From Streptomyces katrae (GTDB lineage Bacteria; Actinomycetota; Actinomycetes; Streptomycetales; Streptomycetaceae): a stretch of DNA of 64,000 nucleotides. Each line of letters begins with the position of its first letter. Positions within the stretch are counted from its first letter, which is position 1. The stretch spans positions 1 to 64,000 of the forward strand of contig NZ_JNZY01000007.1 in NCBI RefSeq assembly GCF_000717655.1. The letters run 5' to 3'. The notes under the pieces were generated by a model that was given only the letters and a program-made list of their open reading frames with translations, was not told the DNA's origin and did no database searches. Positions 35,158 through 42,973 of this stretch are shown piece by piece. Both the position numbers and the translations under genes were made by a program.

Positions 35158-35520
35158 TCAGGCCTTCTTGACCACGCTGGACTTCAGCTGCATGGCACCG
35201 AAGCCCTCGATCCGGCAGTCGATGTCGTGGCCGTCCACGCCGTCGATGAGCCGGATGTTGCGCACCTTCGTGCCCGCCTTGATCCCGGACGGGCTGCCCT
35301 TGACCTTGAGCGCCTTGACCACGGTCACGCTGTCGCCGTCGCTCAGCACGTTGCCGACGGCGTCCTTCACGATCCGCTCCCCGGAACCGGAGGCCCCGTC
35401 CTGCTCACCGCCCTCGGCGGGAACCCATTCGTGGCCGCACTCGGGGCACACCACGAGGGCGTTCATCTCATAGGTGTACTCACAGGAGCATTTAGGGCAA
35501 GGGGGAAGGTTCTCGATCAC
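35158..35520 (-). CDS. PhnA/YjdM-type zinc-ribbon protein
   Basis: A 120-residue protein with an N-terminal zinc ribbon (CPKCSC at 8-13 and CPECGHEW at 25-32) and a C-terminal SH3-like domain ([23 protein letters not shown], here noted by GDSVTVVK, and [20 protein letters not shown]). Called PhnA after the alkylphosphonate locus of E. coli, but it has no proven role in phosphonate use. Here it carries an acidic Gly/Ser linker between the domains. Followed by the shared terminator. Confidence 0.93.
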   Translation of the reverse strand: MIENLPPCPKCSCEYTYEMNALVVCPECGHEWVPAEGGEQDGASGSGERIVKDAVGNVLSDGDSVTVVKALKVKGSPSGIKAGTKVRNIRLIDGVDGHDIDCRIEGFGAMQLKSSVVKKA

Positions 35521-35581
35521 GCCTTCAGGGTAGCCCGCCCCGGAACGGGCCGGAGGAACGCGGAGAACGCCCCCAACGCGA

Positions 35582-35605
35582 AGAACCCCACCGAAGTGGG
35601 GTTCT
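35582..35605 (-). terminator. Terminator after tRNA-Leu
   Basis: AGAACCCCAC-CGAA-GTGGGGTTCT, a perfect ten-base stem with a CGAA tetraloop, ten bases past the 3' end of the tRNA on the minus strand. Confidence 0.88.
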
Positions 35606-35614
35606 CGCTCTGTG

Positions 35615-35699
35615 TGTCCGAGGGGGGACTTGAACCCCCACGCCCGATAAAGGGCACTAGCACCTCAAGCTAGCGCGTCTGCCATTCCGCCACCCGGAC
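35615..35699 (-). tRNA. tRNA-Leu (anticodon GAG)
   Basis: Read on the minus strand, 85 bases fold as a class-II tRNA: acceptor GTCCGGG with CTCGGAC, D-arm with TGGC, anticodon stem CTAGC/GCTAG around loop TTGAGGT (anticodon GAG, reads CUC and CUU), a long variable arm TGCCC..GGGC(G), and a T-arm GGGGG-TTCAAGT-CCCCC. The discriminator base is A, as leucine tRNAs require. The CCA end is not encoded. Confidence 0.96.
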
Positions 35700-35868
35700 A
35701 AGGTGTCTGTCTCGCGTCCCTCGCGGGCCGTTCCGACGTGGAAAACATTACCAAACATTCCGGGGCCCTCGATCACGCCCCCCGACGGCCGGGGATCGCC
35801 CTTGGGGAGAGCCGTCCCACGCGCGAGGATGGGGAGGCAGTCGGCACCGATCAGTGGGAGGAAGCAGC

Positions 35869-37194
35869 GTGAGCGAGTCGAGCGCGGGCAGGACCGTCTC
35901 CGGCGAGGACGAGGTCGTCGACCTCTGCCGGGACCTCATCCGGATCGACACCAGCAACTACGGAGACCACTCCGGCCCCGGCGAGCGCAAGGCGGCCGAG
36001 TGGGTCGCGGAGAAGCTCGCAGAGGTCGGGCTGGAGCCGCAGATCTTCGAATCCCACAAGGGGCGCGCCTCGACCGTCGCGCGCATCGAGGGGGAGGACC
36101 CGTCGAGGCCGGCGCTGCTGATCCACGGGCACACCGACGTCGTGCCGGCGAACGCCGCCGACTGGACGTACGACCCCTTCGCCGGCGAGATCGCCGACGG
36201 CTGCGTGTGGGGCCGCGGCGCCGTCGACATGAAGGACATGGACGCGATGACGCTCGCCGTCGTACGCGACCGGCTGCGCAGCGGCCGCAAGCCCCCGCGG
36301 GACATCGTGCTGGCCTTCCTCGCCGACGAGGAGGCGGGCGGCGTGTACGGCGCCCGGCACCTCGTGGACAAGCACCCCGGGCTGTTCGAGGGGGTCACCG
36401 AGGCGATCGGCGAGGTCGGCGGCTTCTCGTTCACCGTCAACGAGAACCTGCGGCTGTACCTGGTGGAGACCGCCCAGAAGGGCATGCACTGGATGCGGCT
36501 CACGGTGGACGGCACCGCGGGGCACGGCTCGATGACGAACAACGACAACGCCATCACGGAGCTCTGCGAGGCCGTGGGCCGGCTCGGCCGCCACCAGTGG
36601 CCGGTCAGGGTCACCAAGACCGTACGGTCCTTCCTGGACGAGCTCTCCGACGCGCTCGGCACCCCGCTCGACCCGGACGACATGGACGCGACCCTGGCCA
36701 AGCTCGGCGGCATCGCCAAGATGGTCGGCGCGACGCTGCGGAACTCGGCCGCCCCGACCATGCTCGGCGCCGGCTACAAGGTGAACGTCATTCCCGGCCA
36801 GGCCACCGCGCACGTCGACGGCCGCTTCCTGCCCGGCTACGAGGACGAGTTCTTCGCCGACCTCGACCGCATCCTCGGCCCGCGCGTCAAGCGCGAGGAC
36901 GTGCACGGGGACAAGGCCCTCGAGACGGACTTCGACGGGAAGCTCGTCGACGCCATGCAGGGCGCCCTCAAGGCCGAGGACCCGATCGCGCGGGCGGTCC
37001 CGTACATGCTGTCGGGCGGCACGGACGCCAAGTCCTTCGACGACCTCGGCATCCGCTGCTTCGGCTTCGCCCCGCTGCAGCTGCCGCCGGAGCTGGACTT
37101 CGCCGGGATGTTCCACGGGGTCGACGAGCGGGTGCCGGTCGACGGGCTCAAGTTCGGTGTGCGGGTGCTCGACCGATTCATTGACAACTGCTGA
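35869..37194 (+). CDS. M20/M28-family zinc peptidase (dipeptidase/acetylornithine deacetylase-like)
   Basis: A 441-residue cytoplasmic hydrolase. Metal ligands lie in HGHTDVVP (His88, with Asp90), GRGAVDMK (Asp120) and DEEAGG (Glu154/Glu155); the lid domain has GTAGHGSM, whose His contacts the neighbouring subunit's active site. The family cleaves dipeptides, N-acyl amino acids or succinyl-diaminopimelate; actinobacterial members with this pattern are usually annotated only as M20 peptidases. GTG start with GGGAGGA seven bases before. Stands alone between the tRNA and the chaplin genes. Confidence 0.9.
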   Translation: MSESSAGRTVSGEDEVVDLCRDLIRIDTSNYGDHSGPGERKAAEWVAEKLAEVGLEPQIFESHKGRASTVARIEGEDPSRPALLIHGHTDVVPANAADWTYDPFAGEIADGCVWGRGAVDMKDMDAMTLAVVRDRLRSGRKPPRDIVLAFLADEEAGGVYGARHLVDKHPGLFEGVTEAIGEVGGFSFTVNENLRLYLVETAQKGMHWMRLTVDGTAGHGSMTNNDNAITELCEAVGRLGRHQWPVRVTKTVRSFLDELSDALGTPLDPDDMDATLAKLGGIAKMVGATLRNSAAPTMLGAGYKVNVIPGQATAHVDGRFLPGYEDEFFADLDRILGPRVKREDVHGDKALETDFDGKLVDAMQGALKAEDPIARAVPYMLSGGTDAKSFDDLGIRCFGFAPLQLPPELDFAGMFHGVDERVPVDGLKFGVRVLDRFIDNC

Positions 37195-37324
37195 GAATCG
37201 GGAAGGTGTGCGTTTTCCACTGAGAAGAGTGAATGCGCTCATACGCTCGTAGCCCTGGTGATGCCTCCTCGTTACAGGTGGTGCGGTCCGCGGCTGGGAC
37301 CGCATTTGCCAACTAGGAGGAACA

Positions 37325-37558
37325 ATGTTCAAGAAGGTTGTCGCCGCTGCGGCTGCCACCGGTGGTCTGGTTCTCGCGGGTGCGGGCCTGGCCCACGCCG
37401 ACGCGACTGCCCAGGGCGCGGCCATCGGGTCCCCCGGTGTCCTGTCCGGCAACGTCGTCCAGGTCCCGGTCCACGTGCCCGTGAACGTCTGCGGTAACAC
37501 CGTCAACATCGTCGGCCTGCTGAACCCGGCCTTCGGCAACGCCTGCGTCAACGCCTGA
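37325..37558 (+). CDS. chpH: Short chaplin, ChpH-like
   Basis: A 77-residue secreted amphipathic protein: signal peptide 1-25 (MFKKVVAAAAATGG... to AHA), then one chaplin domain with GSPGVLSGNVVQVPVHVPVN and the Cys pair in VCGNT and NACVN that forms the disulfide. Short chaplins assemble into amyloid-like fibrils that lower surface tension and coat aerial hyphae. It matches ChpH of S. coelicolor almost throughout from memory; ChpE would lack Cys. AGGAGG is seven bases before ATG. A small leader hairpin (TGCGGTC 37282-37288 with GACCGCA 37298-37304) precedes it. In S. coelicolor chpH also neighbours a long chaplin gene. Confidence 0.95.
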   Translation: MFKKVVAAAAATGGLVLAGAGLAHADATAQGAAIGSPGVLSGNVVQVPVHVPVNVCGNTVNIVGLLNPAFGNACVNA

Positions 37559-37575
37559 CGCGTCTGAAGTCTTGG

Positions 37576-37605
37576 GCCCCGGAGCGCATTCCAGCGCTCC
37601 GGGGC
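37576..37605 (+). terminator. Terminator/attenuator between the two chaplin genes
   Basis: GCCCCGGAGCGC (37576-37587) and GCGCTCCGGGGC (37594-37605), a perfect 12-base stem with a six-base loop, 18 bases beyond the chpH stop. It would make most transcripts end after chpH. Confidence 0.88.
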
Positions 37606-37656
37606 TGCCGGGCTTCAGGGCCCGGCCGTTCGTACACAGCAGGGGGATGACAACAC

Positions 37657-38424
37657 ATGCGACGCAAAGTACTGATCACCATGGCGGCCGCGGGAGGTGT
37701 GCTCGCGCTGGGTGGGGGTTACGCACACGCGGACTCCGGCGCTTCCGGCCATGCCGCGAACTCTCCGGGCATCCTGTCCGGGAACACCGTCCAGGCACCC
37801 GTGGATGTCCCGGTGAACGCCTGCGGCAATACCGTCTCGGTCGTGGGGCTGCTGAACCCGGCCTTCGGCAACCGCTGTTCGAACCACTCGGCCACACCGG
37901 ACCACCACCCCGGTCACCCGGGACACCCGGGCAGTCCCGGCCAGCCGGGCGGGCCCGAGGTGCCTGACGAGCCGTGCGACGAGGACGAGCCGAACCACCC
38001 GGGCAACCCCGGCACGCCGGGTCACCCCGGACAGCCCGGCAACCCGGGTACGCCCGGCAATCCCGGACAGCCCGGCAATCCCGGAACTCCTGGCCACCCC
38101 GGCCAGCCCGGCACTCCGGGCACGCCCGGCAACCATGGCCAGCCTGGCACTCCGGGTACGCCCGGCACTCCGGGCACGCCCGGCAACCATGGCCAGCCCG
38201 GCACTCCGGGTACGCCCGGCTTGCCCGGTGGTCCCACCGGGCCCGGTACGGGCAGTGTCACGCCCGTGACCCACCCCGGCCAGGGGACCGGGATCGCGCC
38301 CGCTCAGCACGCGGGGCTCGCCGCCACCGGCGCAGGGGACGTCCTCGGCCTGGCCCTCCCGCTCGCCGCCGGCTCGCTGCTGGCCGGTGCCGTGCTCTAC
38401 CGGCGCGCCCGCAACGCGGCCTGA
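37657..38424 (+). CDS. Long chaplin with one chaplin domain, collagen-like linker and sortase signal
   Basis: A 255-residue surface protein. Signal peptide 1-25; a single chaplin domain at about 31-75 ([20 protein letters not shown], disulfide Cys56 and Cys74); a linker with Gly-x-Pro triplets at 86-97 and an almost unbroken collagen-like stretch at 114-198; then the sortase motif LAATG at 221-225, a hydrophobic segment (about 229-247) and the tail RRARN. So it is exported, its chaplin head displayed on a stalk, and its C-terminus joined to peptidoglycan by a class E sortase. ChpA-C of S. coelicolor have two chaplin domains before the sorting signal; here the second is missing and the stalk takes its place. 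Confidence 0.92.
   Translation: MRRKVLITMAAAGGVLALGGGYAHADSGASGHAANSPGILSGNTVQAPVDVPVNACGNTVSVVGLLNPAFGNRCSNHSATPDHHPGHPGHPGSPGQPGGPEVPDEPCDEDEPNHPGNPGTPGHPGQPGNPGTPGNPGQPGNPGTPGHPGQPGTPGTPGNHGQPGTPGTPGTPGTPGNHGQPGTPGTPGLPGGPTGPGTGSVTPVTHPGQGTGIAPAQHAGLAATGAGDVLGLALPLAAGSLLAGAVLYRRARNAA
37996..38229 (+). repeat. Gly-x-Pro coding repeat of the long chaplin
   Basis: About 26 nine-base units of the type GGC-NNN-CCC/CCG encode Gly-Thr/Asn/His/Gln-Pro triplets. Larger repeats are visible: CCCGGCAACCATGGCCAGCC occurs twice (near 38127 and 38181). Such an array is prone to change in length. Confidence 0.88.
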
Positions 38425-38447
38425 CCGGCGCCCGCACAGGCGCCTCT

Positions 38448-38475
38448 GACGCGGGCCCCGGCCGGGGCCCGCGTC
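38448..38475. terminator. Bidirectional terminator between the chaplin and DUF5703 genes
   Basis: GACGCGGGCCCC-GGCC-GGGGCCCGCGTC, a perfect 12-base stem around a four-base loop between convergent genes; the right arm touches the stop of the DUF5703 gene. Confidence 0.88.
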
Positions 38476-38662
38476 ACCAGGTCGCGCGGACCTGACGGAT
38501 GATCCGCCGGCGCAGCCGCACACGACGGCTGCCGTCCCGGTACAGGGCCAGCCGGTCGAGTTCCCAGTTCCCGTACTCGGCATGGTCGGTGATCAGGCGG
38601 GTCGCCTCCTTGCGGGGCACACCGCGGGGCACGTACACGTCGACAAATTCGTATTCCGGCAT
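38474..38662 (-). CDS. DUF5703-type small basic protein
   Basis: A 62-residue protein starting MPEYEFVDVYVPRGV and ending in a very basic stretch (SRRVRLRRRIIRQVRATW). I recognise it as a protein conserved across Streptomyces, annotated as DUF5703; no function is known. The basic tail could bind nucleic acid or ribosomes, but this is a guess. Its start and the start of the gene at 38710 are divergent and only 47 bases apart. Confidence 0.85.
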   Translation of the reverse strand: MPEYEFVDVYVPRGVPRKEATRLITDHAEYGNWELDRLALYRDGSRRVRLRRRIIRQVRATW

Positions 38663-38696
38663 CGCATCTATTGTGCGGGCAGAGCCCTGCTACGGA

Positions 38697-38702
38697 TAGC
38701 GT
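38697..38702 (+). promoter_or_regulatory. -10 box, leaderless candidate
   Basis: TAGCGT, seven bases before the ATG at 38710, with no ribosome site in between. The distance places transcription start at the A of ATG. Confidence 0.5.
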
Positions 38703-38709
38703 CTGCACT

Positions 38710-39384
38710 ATGTCTGATGCCGCTCTGCCCAGTGTTGCCGAGGTACGTGCCGCCGCCGAGGCGGTCAAGGCCGCGCTCGACCGTCACCTCGCCGCGGTCG
38801 AGAGCAGGATCGGGGACGAGGACCCTGCCGTCTACGCCGCTTTCAACGAACTCGCCGCCGCCGCGGAGGAGTACGACGAACTCCTCTACGACCGGTACGA
38901 CGAGGTCACCCCCTTCGAGATCCCCACGCCCGAGGACGGTGTCCCGTACACCGGGCCCGCCGAGCCCGCCGCCTTCAGCGTGCTCATCCGCCGTGACTAC
39001 GCCGTCGTCGAACCGCCGAGGCTGATCGCCCAGGCCGAGCGGGTCGCCGCGCACGACCGGGAGGCCGAGCTGGCCTTCGACGGCGGTACCGCCGGTGCGC
39101 TGGGCGTGCTCTTCGGGGAGTACGAGCCCGACGAGATCGCATCCCGCTACAAGGAGTTCGGCCTGGAGGAGGGGGACTCCACGCTCTGGATCGCGGCCTC
39201 GGAGGAGGCCGCGGATCCGGGGGAGTGGCTGGGCTCGCCCTTCGGGCACACCGATCCCCAGGACGTCCTGCACCGGTTCGACGTCAGCTCCGTGTTCGAC
39301 GAGGAATCCGACGATTTCGACGACGAGGACGATGCGGAGGAAGCGGGCGGCCAGGCGGCGCAGCCCGGCCTGACCCCCGCCTGA
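38710..39384 (+). CDS. Acidic conserved hypothetical protein
   Basis: A 224-residue strongly acidic protein. The N-terminal half is a helical region (EVRAAAEAVKAALDRHLAAVE, here noted by EVRAAAEAVKA, and ELLYDRYDE), the middle a mixed domain with YAVVEPPRLIAQAERV and ALGVLFGEYEPDEI, and the tail an Asp/Glu run (ESDDFDDEDDAEE) followed by Ala/Gln/Pro. I know such proteins only as Streptomyces hypotheticals. The mRNA seems leaderless (TAGCGT, then seven bases, then ATG). Confidence 0.8.
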   Translation: MSDAALPSVAEVRAAAEAVKAALDRHLAAVESRIGDEDPAVYAAFNELAAAAEEYDELLYDRYDEVTPFEIPTPEDGVPYTGPAEPAAFSVLIRRDYAVVEPPRLIAQAERVAAHDREAELAFDGGTAGALGVLFGEYEPDEIASRYKEFGLEEGDSTLWIAASEEAADPGEWLGSPFGHTDPQDVLHRFDVSSVFDEESDDFDDEDDAEEAGGQAAQPGLTPA

Positions 39385-39403
39385 TCCCGGCCGGCGCCCA
39401 GGA

Positions 39404-39443
39404 CACCGCGGCCCCCGACCCCGGCGGGGCGGGGGCCGCGGTG
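39404..39443. terminator. Bidirectional terminator
   Basis: CACCGCGGCCCCC (39404-39416) and GGGGGCCGCGGTG (39431-39443), a perfect 13-base stem between convergent genes. Confidence 0.88.
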
Positions 39444-39451
39444 CGTGCCGG

Positions 39452-41875
39452 TCACTCCGGCTGGTCCTGGGCCGCGGCCGCGAGGGCGCGCAGGAGGCCG
39501 GTCAGCCGGGTCGTACGCGCCTTCGGCAGGACCTCCGCGACGGCGCGCGGCAGTGCCTGGTCGACGCCGTGCACCACGGACAGGTGCCGCTCGGCCCGGC
39601 CGAACGCCGTGTACACCCAGTCCCGGGAAAGGGCCTGGGCCGCGTCACCGGGCAGGACGACGACCACGGCCGGCCAGCGCGCACCGACCGCCTGGTGCGC
39701 CGTCACCGCCCAGCCGTGCCGCACCTGCGACTCCACCTGCTCCTTCGGTACGACGATCTGCGCGCCCGCGGCGTCCAGGTGCAGCCCCTGCGCGTCGGCC
39801 GACACGACCCGGGCCGCCGCCGCCCGCCCGGGCGAGGGCACGTGGACGACGCGGTCGCCGGGGTCGAAGCCGCCGAACCGGCCGGGGCCCGGGTTCAGCC
39901 GCTCCTTGAGGGCCGCGTTCAGCGCCCGGGTGCCCGCCGAGCCGCCGTGGCCCGGGGTGATCACCTGCACGGCGTCCGCCGGGATCCCGAAGGCGCGCGG
40001 CACCGACTCGGCCACCAGCTGCACCGCGCGGTGCACGGCCTCCCCGGCGTCGCGCACCGGGACGATGACGACCTCCTTGCCGGGGGCGTCGACCTGGTTC
40101 AGCTCCCCGATCCCGACCCCGGAGACCAGCTCGCCGATCGGGCCCGGGTCGGGGGTGCGGGAGACCAGCTGCGGGCAGGCCCGGGCCGCCAGGACATCGC
40201 CGAACACCCGCCCGGGCCCGGCGGATCCGAGCACCCCGGGGTCCCCGGACAGCACCAGCCGGGCCCCGTCCGGGACGGACTCGACGAGCGCGGCGGCGGT
40301 CTCCACGTCCAGCTGCGGGGCGTCGAGGACCACGAGCAGGTCCAGCGCGAACTGCCCGTCCGCGTCCCGCCCGGGCCCCTCCGTCCCGGCGAGCAGCCCG
40401 GCCACGGTGACGGCGCCCGGTACGGGGGTGTGCGCGGCCAGGCAGACGCGCAGGCCCAGGTCCCGGGCGGCCGCCAGCAGGGCCTGCGGCTCCGCGCGGG
40501 CGGCCTCGCCGCCGGTGTGGGTGACCAGGCCGTGGCCGGAGACGGCGCGGATCAGGTCGGCGCCGGGGCCGCCGGCGGCCTTCTCCCAGTCCGCCGGGTC
40601 GTCGAACGTGTTGGCCAGCCGGGCCAGGCCGTCGGCCAGGCTCTCCTCGGCGAGCGCGTACCCCTCGAGGCCGACGAGGACGCGTACGGGCTGCTCCTCG
40701 CCTTCGGCGACGGGCGGGCCGAGCGGTTCGTGAAAGACGAGGACGGCGCCCTCGCCGATGGCCTGCTCCAGGGAAGCGGCGGGGTCGGGGACGCCGTACT
40801 GGGCGAGGGCGGCCTCCAGGGTGGGGGCCTCCAGGGCGGTGTGCCCCTTGACCGCGGCCTGCTCCAGCAGCCAGCCCAGGAGGGCGGCGGCACGCCGTTC
40901 GTCGCCGGGGCCGGCCTCGGAGCCCAGCAGGGCCCGGGCGAAGCCGTCGGCCTGGGTGGGACGGACGCCGGACACGGCGAGGAGCCGCCAGGGGTCGTGC
41001 ACGAGCTGCTCCGCGGCGTCTTCGCCGAGGGCGGTGGCGGCGGGCCCGGCCAGCGTCTCGGGGGCGCCGCCGCGGGCGAGTACGGCGCGCACGCCTTCGA
41101 TGCCGGCGGCGGTGGGGGCGGGGGGCGGCGTGGGACGGGGAGCCGGTTGTGCGGCGGGGGCGGCGGGCTTGCGGGGCGCGGTCGGGGCTTCGTCGAAGTA
41201 CACCGGGGAGGGCTTCTCCCCGCTCTCCACGGCCCGTACGGCGGCCAGCAGGTCGGCGGCCTTGCCGCTGAGCTTGGCTCCGGCGTCGACCGGTCCCTGC
41301 CGTTCCGCCTTGCGGCGGGCGATGCGCTCCCGCTCGATCCTCTGGGCGGCCAACTCGGCCTCCGCCTCGCTGAGCGCGGGCGCCGCCTCGCCCTTCCCGG
41401 CGGTGGAGCCAGCCTCCGCGGCGCCGCCGTCGGCCCCCGGCTCCACCGAGTGGCTTTGAGCCACCTGATCCGCATCGGGCTCCGGCTCGGCCGGATCGTC
41501 CTGGCCCGACTGATCCGCGCCGGGCTCGGGCTCGGCGGCGGGGGGCCGGTCGGTGTGCGGTTCGCCGGGGGTGGGCCCTGCGGGGGTTTCCCCCGCCCCG
41601 CCCGTTCCCGAAACCGCGGGCTCCGCCCCCGGACTCCCGACCCCGCTCCCGGCTCCGCCGGAGGCGGCCGCTTCCGCGCCGCCGGGGTTGCTCCCGGCTT
41701 CGCCGGATCCGGCCGCCGTGTCGGCCGGACCCGGCGCCCCCACCCCGCTTCCGGCTCCGCCGGAGGCGGCCGCCCCGTCGGTGGGCTGCGGGGGCTCCGT
41801 GGGGGCGGTCGCCTCGGGACGGGGGCCGGGGGTGGCCGGGTCCTCCGCGGATGCGGCTCGGCGGTCCGTGCTCAC
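39452..41875 (-). CDS. RecD2/TraA-like helicase-fold protein with degenerate ATPase motifs
   Basis: An 807-residue protein. Residues 1 to about 190 are low-complexity (Gly/Ala/Pro/Glu repeats such as SGGAGSGVG). A helical region with RIERERIARRKAERQGP follows, then an HhH-like part (VRAVLARGGAPETLAGPAATALGED) and the RecD2-type helicase core. In the core the P-loop GGPGTGKT expected after VSGHG is not recognisable (VTHTGGEAARAE stands there), Walker B VVDEAS reads VVLDAP, and motif III GDPDQL reads GDPGVL; yet VTAHQAVGARWPAVVVVLP (motif V) and YTAFGRAE (motif VI) are kept. So it looks like a helicase fold that no longer hydrolyses ATP. GTG overlaps the stop of the aldo/keto reductase gene. 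Confidence 0.75.
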   Translation of the reverse strand: MSTDRRAASAEDPATPGPRPEATAPTEPPQPTDGAAASGGAGSGVGAPGPADTAAGSGEAGSNPGGAEAAASGGAGSGVGSPGAEPAVSGTGGAGETPAGPTPGEPHTDRPPAAEPEPGADQSGQDDPAEPEPDADQVAQSHSVEPGADGGAAEAGSTAGKGEAAPALSEAEAELAAQRIERERIARRKAERQGPVDAGAKLSGKAADLLAAVRAVESGEKPSPVYFDEAPTAPRKPAAPAAQPAPRPTPPPAPTAAGIEGVRAVLARGGAPETLAGPAATALGEDAAEQLVHDPWRLLAVSGVRPTQADGFARALLGSEAGPGDERRAAALLGWLLEQAAVKGHTALEAPTLEAALAQYGVPDPAASLEQAIGEGAVLVFHEPLGPPVAEGEEQPVRVLVGLEGYALAEESLADGLARLANTFDDPADWEKAAGGPGADLIRAVSGHGLVTHTGGEAARAEPQALLAAARDLGLRVCLAAHTPVPGAVTVAGLLAGTEGPGRDADGQFALDLLVVLDAPQLDVETAAALVESVPDGARLVLSGDPGVLGSAGPGRVFGDVLAARACPQLVSRTPDPGPIGELVSGVGIGELNQVDAPGKEVVIVPVRDAGEAVHRAVQLVAESVPRAFGIPADAVQVITPGHGGSAGTRALNAALKERLNPGPGRFGGFDPGDRVVHVPSPGRAAAARVVSADAQGLHLDAAGAQIVVPKEQVESQVRHGWAVTAHQAVGARWPAVVVVLPGDAAQALSRDWVYTAFGRAERHLSVVHGVDQALPRAVAEVLPKARTTRLTGLLRALAAAAQDQPE

Positions 41876-42864
41876 AGGGTGCTCCAGTCGTGGTCGGGGT
41901 AGCGGTGCACCGGCGCCGACACATCGTCCAGCGCCCGGCAGATCTCCTCGGGAAGGGTAAGGGGCTCCACCGACAATGCCTCGCTGAGCTGCGCGGACGT
42001 CCGCGCGCCGACGATCGGCGCGACCACTCCGGGCCGGTCCCGGATCCATGCCAGGGCCACCTGCAGCGGGGTCACGGCCAGGCCCTGGGCCGCCGTCGCC
42101 ACCGCGTCCACGATGCGGCTCGCCGCGTCGTCCAGGTACGGGTCCACGAAGCCCGCCATGGCCGGCGAGGCGCCCCGCGAGTCCGCCGGGGTGCCGCCCC
42201 GGTACTTGCCGGTCAGGACGCCGCGGCCCAGCGGGGAGGACGGGAGCAGCCCGACGCCGAGGTCCAGCGCCGCCGGGAGGACCTCGCGCTCCACGCCCCG
42301 CTGGAGCAGCGAGTACTCCATCTGCGTGGACGCCAGTCGCGTCCGCACCCCCGGCGCGGCGAGCTGCCAGGTCGCCGCCTTGGCCAGCTGCCAGCCGCTG
42401 AAGCCCGACACCCCCGCATACCGGACCCGGCCGCTGCTCACCGCCAGGTCCAGCGCCTGGAGGGTCTCCTCCAGCGGGGTCCCCGGGTCGAAGGCGTGGA
42501 CCTGCCAGAGGTCCACGTAATCCGTGCCCAGGCGGGCCAGCGAGTCGTCCAGCGCCGACAGGAGATGGCCGCGCGAGCCGTTGAACCGGCGGTCCGGGTC
42601 CCGTACGGAGCCCGACTTGGTGGCGATCACCAGGTCCTGACGGGGGACCAGCCCGCCCACCAGCTGCCCCAGGAGGTACTCCGCCTCACCGCCCCCGTAC
42701 ACGTCGGCGGTGTCGACGAGCGTGCCGCCCGCCTCCCAGAACGTCTTCAACTGCTCGGCAGCGCCCGACTCGTCCGGCCCCTCCGCGGAACGGCCCCAGG
42801 TCAGGGTGCCGAGGCCGATCCGGGACACGCGCAGTCCGGTGCGGCCGAGATGCCTCTGCTCCAT
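41872..42864 (-). CDS. Aldo/keto reductase
   Basis: A 330-residue NADPH-dependent TIM-barrel oxidoreductase. The catalytic tetrad is Asp51 and Tyr56 (DTADVYGGGEAE), Lys83 (IATKSG) and His123 (WQVHAFDP); the cofactor phosphate site is near GARTSAQLSEAL. The sequence fits the AKR11/AKR12-like bacterial group. It ends in a GTGA overlap with the RecD2-like gene, so both are made from one transcript, though no functional link is apparent. Confidence 0.92.
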   Translation of the reverse strand: MEQRHLGRTGLRVSRIGLGTLTWGRSAEGPDESGAAEQLKTFWEAGGTLVDTADVYGGGEAEYLLGQLVGGLVPRQDLVIATKSGSVRDPDRRFNGSRGHLLSALDDSLARLGTDYVDLWQVHAFDPGTPLEETLQALDLAVSSGRVRYAGVSGFSGWQLAKAATWQLAAPGVRTRLASTQMEYSLLQRGVEREVLPAALDLGVGLLPSSPLGRGVLTGKYRGGTPADSRGASPAMAGFVDPYLDDAASRIVDAVATAAQGLAVTPLQVALAWIRDRPGVVAPIVGARTSAQLSEALSVEPLTLPEEICRALDDVSAPVHRYPDHDWSTL

Positions 42865-42932
42865 GACCGCTGAGACTACTGGGGCGCTGACGCGGGGAGC
42901 CCTGGCGCGCTACAGTCCCCCGCAGACCCACG

Positions 42933-42946
42933 TTACTGATCGGTAA
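42933..42946. promoter_or_regulatory. Palindrome TTACTGATCGGTAA upstream of the LLM oxidoreductase
   Basis: One base from the perfect palindrome TTACCGATCGGTAA. It lies 27 bases before the start codon of the gene at 42974, a place where a repressor would block transcription. The binding protein is not identifiable here. Confidence 0.5.
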
Positions 42947-42973
42947 ACCGGCAACACCGTAAGGGGACGACAC

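Noticed and set aside
35615..35699. tRNA-Leu as an integration site
   Set aside because: No integrase nearby and no second copy of the tRNA 3' end within the window; flanking genes are conserved core genes.
37996..38229. Possible CRISPR array (regular short repeats)
   Set aside because: The units are nine bases long, in frame, have no spacers, and encode a Gly-x-Pro stalk; no cas gene is near.
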